Shown in pieces: positions 1 through 4,730 of a DNA stretch of 5,995 bases (positions are counted from its first letter, which is position 1; every line of letters starts with the position of its first letter). A program made the position numbers and the translations under genes. Source of the DNA: Deltaproteobacteria bacterium (GTDB lineage Bacteria; Desulfobacterota; Desulfobulbia; Desulfobulbales; BM004); the NCBI GenBank assembly GCA_019312695.1, contig JAFDCT010000144.1:1-5995 (forward strand), given 5' to 3'. A model generated the notes under the pieces. The model was not told where the DNA came from, did no database searches, and saw only the letters and a program-made list of their open reading frames with translations.

Positions 1-2
1 TA

Positions 3-125
3 CCGAAAAATAGCTTCTATTTTAGCAAGTATCCTGACCTTCTTAAATGGTTATTTAGTGAAATCTCAAAACATTCGTTAGTCATTTCCCCAAATTTGCC
101 TCGCAAGTTGAGTCATCAGAACTAA
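3..125 (+). CDS. possible C-terminal tail of a gene entering from the left edge
   Basis: A reading frame is open from the window edge to a TAA at 123-125 and gives 40 residues beginning PKNSFYFSKYPDLLKW and ending in SHQN. The mix of aromatic, charged and hydrophobic residues is protein-like, but I recognise no family and no start is visible. A second + frame is also open from position 1 to a TAG at 79-81 (26 residues, ending VKSQNIR), so which frame is coding, if either, cannot be settled from the window. The region is AT-rich and the frame is short, so it may simply be chance. No clear terminator follows it. Confidence 0.25.
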   Translation, partial: PKNSFYFSKYPDLLKWLFSEISKHSLVISPNLPRKLSHQN

Positions 126-255
126 TCGGCAATCCTTAAACCCTTACTAAAACTACAAGCAGCTAATTTTTCTGTTTATTGGTTCATATCTTGCATATAA
201 CACTGCGTTTAACGGGAATGGTTTGTCGTGATAACAGAGATAATTGAGGGCCAAA
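126..255. other. AT-rich spacer before the pentapeptide-repeat ORF
   Basis: No RNA gene, convincing promoter pair or long inverted repeat is visible here. A TATAAC hexamer at 196-201 could serve as a -10 element, but I see no good -35 at the right distance. The only clear element is the purine run GAGGG at 246-250, which serves as the ribosome-binding site of the next ORF. Confidence 0.4.
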
Positions 256-426
256 ATGAATAAAAAAATATATGACATATTAGGCAAATTTGATGAAACA
301 GGTTATGACAGAGAAGGATATGACATATGGGGATATGACAGAGATGGTTTTGACAGAGAAGGCTTTAACAAATTTGGTTATGACAGAGAGGGGGTATTAC
401 GCTTCCAAAAAATTACAACATCCTAG
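256..426 (+). CDS. small protein of tandem G-[YF]-[DN]-x-x pentapeptide repeats, function unknown
   Basis: The product is 56 residues and nearly all repeat. After a short lysine-bearing start (MNKKIYDIL) and one irregular unit (GKFDET, residues 10-15), six exact five-residue units run from residue 16 to 45: GYDRE, GYDIW, GYDRD, GFDRE, GFNKF, GYDRE. A non-repeat tail follows (GVLRFQKITTS). There is no signal peptide, membrane segment or cysteine. I chose the ATG at 256 because GAGGG at 246-250 sits 5 nt before it; an in-frame TTG at 244 would overlap that ribosome-binding site. The aromatic and aspartate residues stay fixed while codons change (GGT/GGA/GGC; TAT/TTT), which favours a translated protein. 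Gly-Tyr-Asp-rich repeats of this style occur in uncharacterised bacterial and protist proteins; I know of no assigned activity. The gene stands alone and converges on rsmE across an 83-bp gap. Confidence 0.6.
   Translation: MNKKIYDILGKFDETGYDREGYDIWGYDRDGFDREGFNKFGYDREGVLRFQKITTS
301..390 (+). repeat. six tandem 15-bp units inside the repeat ORF
   Basis: Units start at 301, 316, 331, 346, 361 and 376 and follow the pattern GGN-TWT-RAC-N6. Four of the six (301, 331, 346, 376) share the core TGACAGAGA followed by A, T or G. The units at 316 (TGACATATGG) and 361 (TAACAAATTT) have diverged most. The 15-bp period keeps the frame, so unit gain or loss would change protein length without a frameshift. 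Confidence 0.85.
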
Positions 427-509
427 AATGAATCAATAAGGAAACTATTTACAAAGCACAATTATTATAGATGGAAAAAGCTAAACCGAAAGGAATTAAT
501 TAATACACT

Positions 510-1259
510 TTATTCACGCACCAGAATCATCAGTTGTGCCAAAAGTGCCACTACAGCAGTATCTGTCCGCAGAATCCTCTTTCCTAAACTTACAGGTATA
601 AAAGACTGCTCAATAAACTTATCAATCTCAAAATCTACCCACCCACCTTCAGGGCCGACTGCAAGCAGTGTTCTGCCCCCCTGATCAAGCCCTTTTAACT
701 GTTTCAGATTTTTATTGACTTCAGGATGAGCGACCAGCAGTCTGCTGTATGTTTCTTTTATTGCTGGAATGAAATCCTCCACAAAGGGCCTGAATCGCCT
801 ATGAATGCTGACTTGCGGCAAACGGGTATCTTTGGCCTGTTCCAGGCCCTGAACAAGATATGGCCGATAATTATCATCTTTGATGAGGCCCGCATCAAAA
901 AAACTTTTTTCGACCCTGTTGGCATTGATCAGAAATATCCTGCTCACGCCAAGTGAAGTTACCTGCGCCAGTAACCTTTTAAGCATAATTGGCCTGACGA
1001 GTCCCAGTACAAGATCAGTAGCAGGTTGTTTAGGAAGAATATCATGGGCGGAAAAACACAATGTCACTTCAGCCTTCTTACCACTTCCTCGAATTGCGAG
1101 AATCTCCGCTGTCCCGACAGGACCGTTAATAATACCTGCCCTGATAATGTCCCCTGTTCTGCAGCCAAGGACCTTTATGATATGTTCACTCCGTCTGTCT
1201 TGAAGACAGGCCATGTTATCATTTTTGATTTCTTTAGATTCAAAAAGGAGCAAGTTCAT
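510..1259 (-). CDS. rsmE: 16S rRNA (uracil-1498-N3)-methyltransferase RsmE
   Basis: RsmE is an SPOUT-class enzyme that uses S-adenosylmethionine to methylate N3 of U1498 in the decoding region of 16S rRNA, acting on assembled 30S subunits. The 249-residue product has the family's usual length. The N-terminal PUA-like RNA-binding part covers roughly residues 1-72 and includes the RRSEHIIKVL segment (22-31). The SPOUT domain follows, with GLVRP (86-90), LGVSRIFLINANRVEKS (103-119), GLEQAKDTRLP (138-148), HRRFRPF (153-159), and the knot motifs GPEGGW (202-207) and SLGKRILRTDTA (224-235), which form the cofactor pocket. The start is the ATG at 1257-1259. It matches the usual MNLLLFE opening, although no good Shine-Dalgarno sequence precedes it. 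The gene is divergent from waaA across 108 bp and convergent with the small repeat ORF. No frameshift or missing motif is seen. Confidence 0.95.
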   Translation of the reverse strand: MNLLLFESKEIKNDNMACLQDRRSEHIIKVLGCRTGDIIRAGIINGPVGTAEILAIRGSGKKAEVTLCFSAHDILPKQPATDLVLGLVRPIMLKRLLAQVTSLGVSRIFLINANRVEKSFFDAGLIKDDNYRPYLVQGLEQAKDTRLPQVSIHRRFRPFVEDFIPAIKETYSRLLVAHPEVNKNLKQLKGLDQGGRTLLAVGPEGGWVDFEIDKFIEQSFIPVSLGKRILRTDTAVVALLAQLMILVRE

Positions 1260-1306
1260 TGTAATTGTTTCATTAAGAGATTAAATAATAGATAAAATCT
1301 GTATTA

Positions 1307-1335
1307 TTGAGATCTGCCTGCATCATAAAAATAGT
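1307..1335 (+). promoter_or_regulatory. candidate promoter for waaA
   Basis: TTGAGA at 1307-1312 (5 of 6 to the sigma-70 -35 consensus) is followed after 17 nt by AATAGT at 1330-1335 (4 of 6 to the -10). It lies in the only spacer upstream of waaA and would start the transcript about 26 nt before the ATG. The DNA is AT-rich, so chance matches are likely. No comparably good pair was found facing rsmE. Confidence 0.3.
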
Positions 1336-1367
1336 AAAGTGGTAGATAATTTTAGGCATATTTTCGC

Positions 1368-2687
1368 ATGAAAATGGTTTTTTACAATATATTTCAGGTT
1401 ACTGGCCTGATACTATTATCACCGCTACTTTTAATCAAAATAATCATTTCTCCAAAATACCGCGGTAGAATTTTTTTAAAGCTGGGTTTTGCTCTTGAAA
1501 CCCTTACGCAAAAACTCCCTGATGGAAGAAAACGAATTTGGGTTCATGCCCTTTCGGTAGGTGAAGTCCTTTCAGCACAGCCGCTGGTCAGAAAAATTCG
1601 TTCGACCTATCCTGACATTACCATAATTTTCTCCGCATCTACAAAAACCGGTGAAGAGCTTTGCCGGGATGTCATGGCAGATGACATTGACCTTTTTGTG
1701 CCATTTCCTATCGACCTGTATAGTATTGCCAAAAAATTCATCAACCTTATTAATCCAGACCTTTTTATCTTGATTGAAACTGATTTCTGGCCAAACTTTG
1801 TTGATATCCTGGCTAAGGAAAATATACCTGCCATCCTGGTTAACGGCCGCATTTCTCAAAGCTCTTTCAAACGCTACCACAGGTTTCGCTTCCTTTTTGT
1901 GCCTATGTTCAATATCTTCAGATTTATTTCAATGCAGACTGCAGCGGATGCCATTAAAATGGTCCAGCTCGGGGTTGAGGCTGACAAAGTAAAGGCGCTG
2001 GGAAATCTGAAATATGATGCTGTACTGCCTGATACTGTAGGCTGGGAAAAAGAACAGCGTCCAACATCATTCTACCGTAAACAATTCGGCATAACTCCGG
2101 AAAAAATTGTCTGGATAGCAGGTTCAACTCATGCGGGCGAGGAAGTTGCAATTCTGGCAGCATATAAACGTTTATCCCTGCTCTTTCCGGACCTGTTTCT
2201 TGTTCTGGCGCCCCGCAATGTGGAAAGGGGTCGCCAGATAAAAGAAATAGCGAATAATCTTGGCTTAACTGTCAGACAGCGGACCGTTCCTTTTCAGGAT
2301 GAAGAGGTTCCAGGAACGCCATTACTCATCCTTGATACCATGGGTGAACTTTCACGCATGTATAGTTTCTGCGATATTGCCTTTATCGGCGGCAGCCTGA
2401 TCCCCGATGGAGGCCATAATCCCCTGGAGCCTGCAGCCTTTGGTAAGCCCATCCTTTTTGGGCCGTATATGGATGACTTTACGGAAATTTCATCAGATCT
2501 ACTGGATAAGAATGCAGCTATTGTCTGTCATGATGAAGATGATATCTTTGAAATATTGAAACATCTGCTCACTAACGCCACGCTGAGAAAAGAAATGGGT
2601 GAACAAGCACAGGCCCTGGTTTTACAGCATCGTGGTGTGACCATGCGGCATCTCGAGATTATCGATTTTATCATCAACTCCAAATAA
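1368..2687 (+). CDS. waaA: 3-deoxy-D-manno-octulosonic acid (Kdo) transferase WaaA/KdtA
   Basis: WaaA moves Kdo from CMP-Kdo onto the lipid A precursor lipid IVA at the cytoplasmic face of the inner membrane, building the inner core of LPS. The 439-residue length is normal for this GT-B, family GT30 enzyme. A hydrophobic membrane anchor spans about residues 4-28. The N-terminal domain has WVHALSVGE (58-66), whose final Glu66 matches the known catalytic glutamate, then FSASTKTGEE (88-97), ETDFWPN (137-143) and NGRIS (159-163). The C-terminal sugar-nucleotide domain has GNLKYD (212-217), AGSTHAGEE (251-259), APRN (281-284), DTMGEL (323-328) and the hallmark FIGGSLIPDGGHNPLEPA (339-356). The ATG at 1368 was chosen because it keeps the whole anchor; a second ATG at 1374 is possible, and the ribosome-binding site is weak for both. 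Whether the enzyme adds one or more Kdo units cannot be read from sequence. Its end faces the Spy-like gene with a 27-bp gap. Confidence 0.96.
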   Translation: MKMVFYNIFQVTGLILLSPLLLIKIIISPKYRGRIFLKLGFALETLTQKLPDGRKRIWVHALSVGEVLSAQPLVRKIRSTYPDITIIFSASTKTGEELCRDVMADDIDLFVPFPIDLYSIAKKFINLINPDLFILIETDFWPNFVDILAKENIPAILVNGRISQSSFKRYHRFRFLFVPMFNIFRFISMQTAADAIKMVQLGVEADKVKALGNLKYDAVLPDTVGWEKEQRPTSFYRKQFGITPEKIVWIAGSTHAGEEVAILAAYKRLSLLFPDLFLVLAPRNVERGRQIKEIANNLGLTVRQRTVPFQDEEVPGTPLLILDTMGELSRMYSFCDIAFIGGSLIPDGGHNPLEPAAFGKPILFGPYMDDFTEISSDLLDKNAAIVCHDEDDIFEILKHLLTNATLRKEMGEQAQALVLQHRGVTMRHLEIIDFIINSK

Positions 2688-2714
2688 TACCCCTGATCAA
2701 AGAGATTAATTGCT

Positions 2715-3176
2715 TTAATCACTGTATCTTCCCCCCTGCCGGTAAGATTTGTCACCGGGGAATCCTTTTCTACCCCTGTCACGATGCTTCTGTTTCAACT
2801 CCTGAAACCGCTCAGCGCCAATTATTTCCCTGATCGCCATAAACATTTCAAAACGTTCCCTTGCCAGTTTTCTTCTGGCCTGCTCAAGGCTTTCGTAACG
2901 CTCCATTATCTTCTGTTTGTCCATATCCTGGACACCAAGGAGGAGATCCAGTTCAAAACGCTGCTTTTCAACATCATTTTTAAGATCAATCATTTTTCTG
3001 CGGCTTTCCGTGTATTTTTCATCCAAAACTCTCATTTCAGCGTCAGTCAATTCCAAGTCCTGCCTGATGGACTTGTCATGCCACCACTTGCCATGCATCA
3101 TCCCTTGGGCTAAAAGGGTTGTTGGCAGAAAGACCAACAAAAACATTACTCCAACCCATAATTTTTTTCTTAACAT
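2715..3176 (-). CDS. secreted Spy/CpxP/CnrX-like periplasmic helical protein
   Basis: The 153-residue product starts with a clear Sec signal peptide (MLRKK then a hydrophobic core, about residues 6-22) with likely cleavage after Ala23, and has no lipobox cysteine. The mature part is helical and charged. It carries LELTDAEM (41-48), an LTxxQ-type helix start as in the Spy/CpxP/zinc-resistance and CnrX-like 'heavy-metal resistance' families, and a second related helix near IIGAERFQEL (118-127). The mature N-terminus has a Met/His/Trp cluster (MMHGKWWHD, 26-34), and the tail from 128 on is basic. Members of these families act as periplasmic chaperones or as metal and stress sensors; which role applies here is not shown. 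It is the last gene of the sigma/anti-sigma operon, which suggests a co-sensor or an effector of that system. Short helical proteins are hard to place, so the family call is at superfamily level. The start has a strong Shine-Dalgarno sequence. Confidence 0.8.
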   Translation of the reverse strand: MLRKKLWVGVMFLLVFLPTTLLAQGMMHGKWWHDKSIRQDLELTDAEMRVLDEKYTESRRKMIDLKNDVEKQRFELDLLLGVQDMDKQKIMERYESLEQARRKLARERFEMFMAIREIIGAERFQELKQKHRDRGRKGFPGDKSYRQGGRYSD

Positions 3177-3184
3177 TGCCTGTT

Positions 3185-3193
3185 TCCTCCTTA
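3185..3193 (-). promoter_or_regulatory. strong ribosome-binding site made partly from the anti-sigma stop codon
   Basis: On the - strand the sequence reads TAAGGAGGA, a near-perfect Shine-Dalgarno element 8 nt before the ATG of the Spy-like gene. Its first three bases are the TAA stop of the anti-sigma gene, so ribosomes finishing that gene stop on this site. It is the strongest ribosome-binding site in the operon, so the third gene may be made in excess over the two regulators. Confidence 0.8.
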
Positions 3194-3721
3194 AATAAAA
3201 AGTTCTGATTGGGAATCATCCTGCATACCAGGTACTATAAAATCCAAAAAATCATCATCATAACCTGCCCCGTTCTCCCCAGTAATCCTGTATATGTCAT
3301 CAGATAACGGGTATTCCACCATCTCTGAAATCTCACGCATCAGGGCTTCATCCTCCAGCAAATTTTCCTGCTGCTGAAGCATAGTATACTGGATAGGAGT
3401 TACAGTCTGCATGCCCATGAAATAGAAGAACATGAGCAATCCTGCCATGGCTACAGCCCCGAAAAAAGGCAGCCAACCTCCATAATGACTGCCCATTGAA
3501 GGTTTAGCGGCGGGCAGCTTTACTGTGCCGGAAAAAGGAGGCACGGCCTGCCTGGCTTCACGGCCAAAATCCTGTAAATCACCGCTAAACTGTTCGACCT
3601 TAATGTTGCAGGCCTCACATACCTGTAGATGTTGGCGTGCTTCTCCGCTTAGTTCCTGTTTATCAATTACCGCCCAGATGATCTGTTCATCCCGGAGGTG
3701 TCCAGTGGTCTGATACTTCAT
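3191..3721 (-). CDS. membrane anti-sigma factor with ZAS (zinc finger, zf-HC2-like) domain
   Basis: The 176-residue product has three parts. The cytoplasmic N-terminal part (about 1-80) carries His31-x3-Cys35-x2-Cys38, the zinc-binding signature of ZAS-type anti-sigma factors, preceded by the usual helix with His8 as a possible further ligand. One membrane helix spans about residues 83-103 (WLPFFGAVAMAGLLMFFYFM). The remaining 72 or so residues should face the periplasm and are strikingly acidic, with about 17 Asp/Glu against 2 Arg. The family binds and holds its cognate ECF sigma factor until a signal releases it. The pairing fits here: the gene overlaps the sigma gene by ATGA at 3718-3721, which implies coupled translation and matched amounts. 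The periplasmic tail matches no domain I recognise, so the signal is unknown. It could be redox or zinc sensitive through the Cys pair, as some ZAS proteins are. Confidence 0.85.
   Translation of the reverse strand: MKYQTTGHLRDEQIIWAVIDKQELSGEARQHLQVCEACNIKVEQFSGDLQDFGREARQAVPPFSGTVKLPAAKPSMGSHYGGWLPFFGAVAMAGLLMFFYFMGMQTVTPIQYTMLQQQENLLEDEALMREISEMVEYPLSDDIYRITGENGAGYDDDFLDFIVPGMQDDSQSELFI
3718..3721 (-). other. ATGA overlap of sigma stop and anti-sigma start
   Basis: The - strand bases ATGA contain the TGA stop of the sigma gene and the ATG start of the anti-sigma gene. This arrangement usually gives translational coupling, here fixing the ratio of regulator to inhibitor. Confidence 0.9.
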
Positions 3722-4323
3722 GATATCAACTCCCTATGTTCCTTAAAAAACTCGGCATGCGCCCTGATCTTATTGAGAGCCCTGTAGAGGTGCGTTTTTA
3801 CTGTGCTCTCGTTCTTACCCAAAATAGAGGCAATTTCATTGATATTACGATGGTCCATAAATCGAAGCGTGAAGACCTCGCGCTCCATGGTCGAAAGTTT
3901 GCCAAGCATTAATTTGACCTGCTTCCAGAAAGTCTTTTTATCTATCCTGTCACCGTAACAGCTGTTCATATTCTTATCACTCGTACTGAAATCCTGTTCC
4001 TCTGTATTGCGTCTATGTAGAAGCGCCGTATATTTTCTTTTTCTGAGAAGATCGTTGCATCGGTTAACTGCTATGCTGTAGAGCAAGGCACGAAACCGCC
4101 GCGGTTCATTGAGCGTAGCCAATTTTCTGTATGCCTGCTCAAAAACATCCTGGGTCAAGTCCTCCGCATCCATTTGTGAAAAGGTCCTGAAGTATGCCAG
4201 GCGATAAATATCTTCCTGGAACAAACTCACCAGTTCATGAAAGCTCAAACGGTTCCCGTTCCTGGCATTTTCAACCAGTGTCACTATTTTCAGGGACATA
4301 TCCTTATTGTCTACAGTTTTCAT
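3718..4323 (-). CDS. ECF-family RNA polymerase sigma factor
   Basis: The 201-residue product has the two-domain layout of an ECF (group 4) sigma factor. Region 2 covers about residues 27-97, with FHELVSLFQEDIYRLAY (28-44), the DAEDLTQDVFEQAY helix (52-65) and LYSIAVNRCNDLLRKRK (81-97), and recognises the -10 element. A linker of about 40 residues follows (98-136). Region 4 covers about 137-189, with the helix-turn-helix LSTMEREVFTLRFMDHRNINEIASILGKNESTVKTHLYRAL, read in segments at 143-160 and 161-183, and recognises the -35 element. The gene heads an operon with its anti-sigma factor (ATGA overlap) and a Spy-like periplasmic protein. The start is uncertain: the ATG at 4321-4323 has AGCAGG directly against it with no spacer, and an ATG at codon 9 (4297-4299) has AAGGA only 1 nt away. 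Neither has a normal ribosome-binding site, which suggests coupling to an upstream leader ORF. I did not find a clear GGAAC-type ECF autoregulatory promoter. Confidence 0.93.
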   Translation of the reverse strand: MKTVDNKDMSLKIVTLVENARNGNRLSFHELVSLFQEDIYRLAYFRTFSQMDAEDLTQDVFEQAYRKLATLNEPRRFRALLYSIAVNRCNDLLRKRKYTALLHRRNTEEQDFSTSDKNMNSCYGDRIDKKTFWKQVKLMLGKLSTMEREVFTLRFMDHRNINEIASILGKNESTVKTHLYRALNKIRAHAEFFKEHRELIS

Positions 4324-4430
4324 CCTGCTGCAATATCAACCGCGTAAATCATCTTTCCCGTGAGTAATTCATACAAAATGATTATGCGTCCTTCTCCTTC
4401 AATTGTTACGTCCAAATTTATATATATCAT
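4320..4430 (-). CDS. possible 36-residue leader ORF overlapping the sigma start
   Basis: An open frame of 36 codons from an ATG at 4428-4430 ends in a TGA that overlaps the sigma ATG as ATGA (4320-4323), the same geometry as the sigma/anti-sigma junction. The peptide begins MIYINLDVTIEGEG, continues RIIILYELLTGKM and ends IYAVDIAAG. It alternates hydrophobic and charged residues like a small beta-rich segment, and I recognise no family. No ribosome-binding site precedes the ATG. Instead a purine tract, GAAGGAGAAGGA, lies inside the frame at 4389-4400; it could serve a shorter version starting at the TTG at 4374-4376 (18 residues) or at an ATA/ATC/ATT codon. A candidate promoter also lies over the first codons, which would exclude the full-length form. 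It may be chance, but the poor ribosome-binding site of the sigma gene makes coupling from a leader attractive. Confidence 0.3.
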   Translation of the reverse strand: MIYINLDVTIEGEGRIIILYELLTGKMIYAVDIAAG

Positions 4431-4445
4431 TTTTTGCGCGGTAAA
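4417..4445 (-). promoter_or_regulatory. candidate promoter of the sigma operon
   Basis: Read on the - strand, TTTACC (4440-4445, 4 of 6 to -35) is followed after 17 nt by TATAAA (4417-4422, 5 of 6 to -10). Transcription would start near 4410 and leave an untranslated leader of about 87 nt that contains the GAAGGAGAAGGA tract. The -35 overlaps the palindrome at 4441-4450, a natural place for a repressor. The region is very AT-rich, so this is a moderate match only. Confidence 0.35.
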
Positions 4446-4450
4446 TTTAC
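4441..4450. repeat. perfect 10-bp palindrome GTAAATTTAC
   Basis: GTAAATTTAC is its own reverse complement. It overlaps the -35 of the candidate sigma-operon promoter. Its centre is 22 bp from that of the second palindrome at 4462-4473, close to two helical turns, as expected for paired dimer-binding sites. No binding protein is identified. Confidence 0.45.
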
Positions 4451-4461
4451 AAACAAGTGAT

Positions 4462-4473
4462 TCTTATATAAGA
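4462..4473. repeat. perfect 12-bp palindrome TCTTATATAAGA
   Basis: TCTTATATAAGA is its own reverse complement and lies 11 bp beyond the GTAAATTTAC palindrome, upstream of the candidate sigma-operon promoter. AT-rich palindromes arise by chance more often than GC-rich ones, so an operator role rests mainly on spacing and position. Confidence 0.45.
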
Positions 4474-4513
4474 TTCCGATCCTAAATTGCCTTATACAAA
4501 ATCACAGCAATAT

Positions 4514-4542
4514 TTGTCGAATCAGCCTTTTTGGATTATAAG
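4514..4542 (+). promoter_or_regulatory. candidate distal promoter for lpxK
   Basis: TTGTCG (4514-4519, 4 of 6 to -35) is followed after 17 nt by TATAAG (4537-4542, 5 of 6 to -10). It would give a leader of about 180 nt before lpxK. Confidence 0.3.
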
Positions 4543-4587
4543 ACGGGCCAACGTAATAAAAAGTCTACATGAGACATGTTTTAATGC

Positions 4588-4615
4588 TTTACAATTTTCT
4601 TACCCTGACTATAAC
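4588..4615 (+). promoter_or_regulatory. candidate proximal promoter for lpxK
   Basis: TTTACA (4588-4593, 5 of 6 to -35) is followed after 16 nt by TATAAC (4610-4615, 5 of 6 to -10). Transcription would start near 4622, about 109 nt before the lpxK ATG. This is the best housekeeping-type promoter match in the spacer. Confidence 0.42.
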
Positions 4616-4730
4616 TTGTCAGACCCATAAAAAACTCAGCCGCCAGATAGTAAGGACGTTAGCAGGTTAAAAATCAGGCCTTCGCTGATGAATGTGATAC
4701 TATTCTGCCGGCCCAGCTTAATTTGAAGTC

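Larger units (their letters stand above)
4324..4730. other. 407-bp divergent regulatory spacer between sigma operon and lpxK
   Basis: This is the longest stretch without a firm gene. The sigma-side 110 bp hold the possible leader ORF, a purine tract at 4389-4400 and a candidate promoter. The middle holds two palindromes. The lpxK side holds two candidate forward promoters (4514-4542 and 4588-4615). I see no tRNA, no strong terminator hairpin and no mobile-element ends. The nonamer ATACAAAAT occurs twice (4371-4379 and 4494-4502), which may be chance. Confidence 0.6.

Noticed and set aside
244..255. TTG at 244 as the start of the repeat ORF
   Set aside because: It overlaps the GAGGG ribosome-binding site that serves the ATG at 256 at normal spacing.
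301..390. Tandem direct repeats that could suggest a CRISPR array or satellite
   Set aside because: The 15-bp units are contiguous, without spacers, and keep a single reading frame with conserved amino acids; they are coding repeats.
726..1295. Three + strand ORFs across rsmE
   Set aside because: They are antisense shadows of a fully motif-supported rsmE, with no family-like features.
2704..2720. Inverted repeat GATTAA/TTAATC between waaA and the Spy-like gene, as a bidirectional terminator
   Set aside because: The stem is only 6 bp of AT-rich pairs, overlaps the stop codon of the - strand gene and has no following T-run.
2739..2758. Inverted repeat CCGGT/ACCGG as a waaA terminator
   Set aside because: It lies inside the Spy-like coding region, the stem is 5 bp with a 10-base loop, and no T-run follows.
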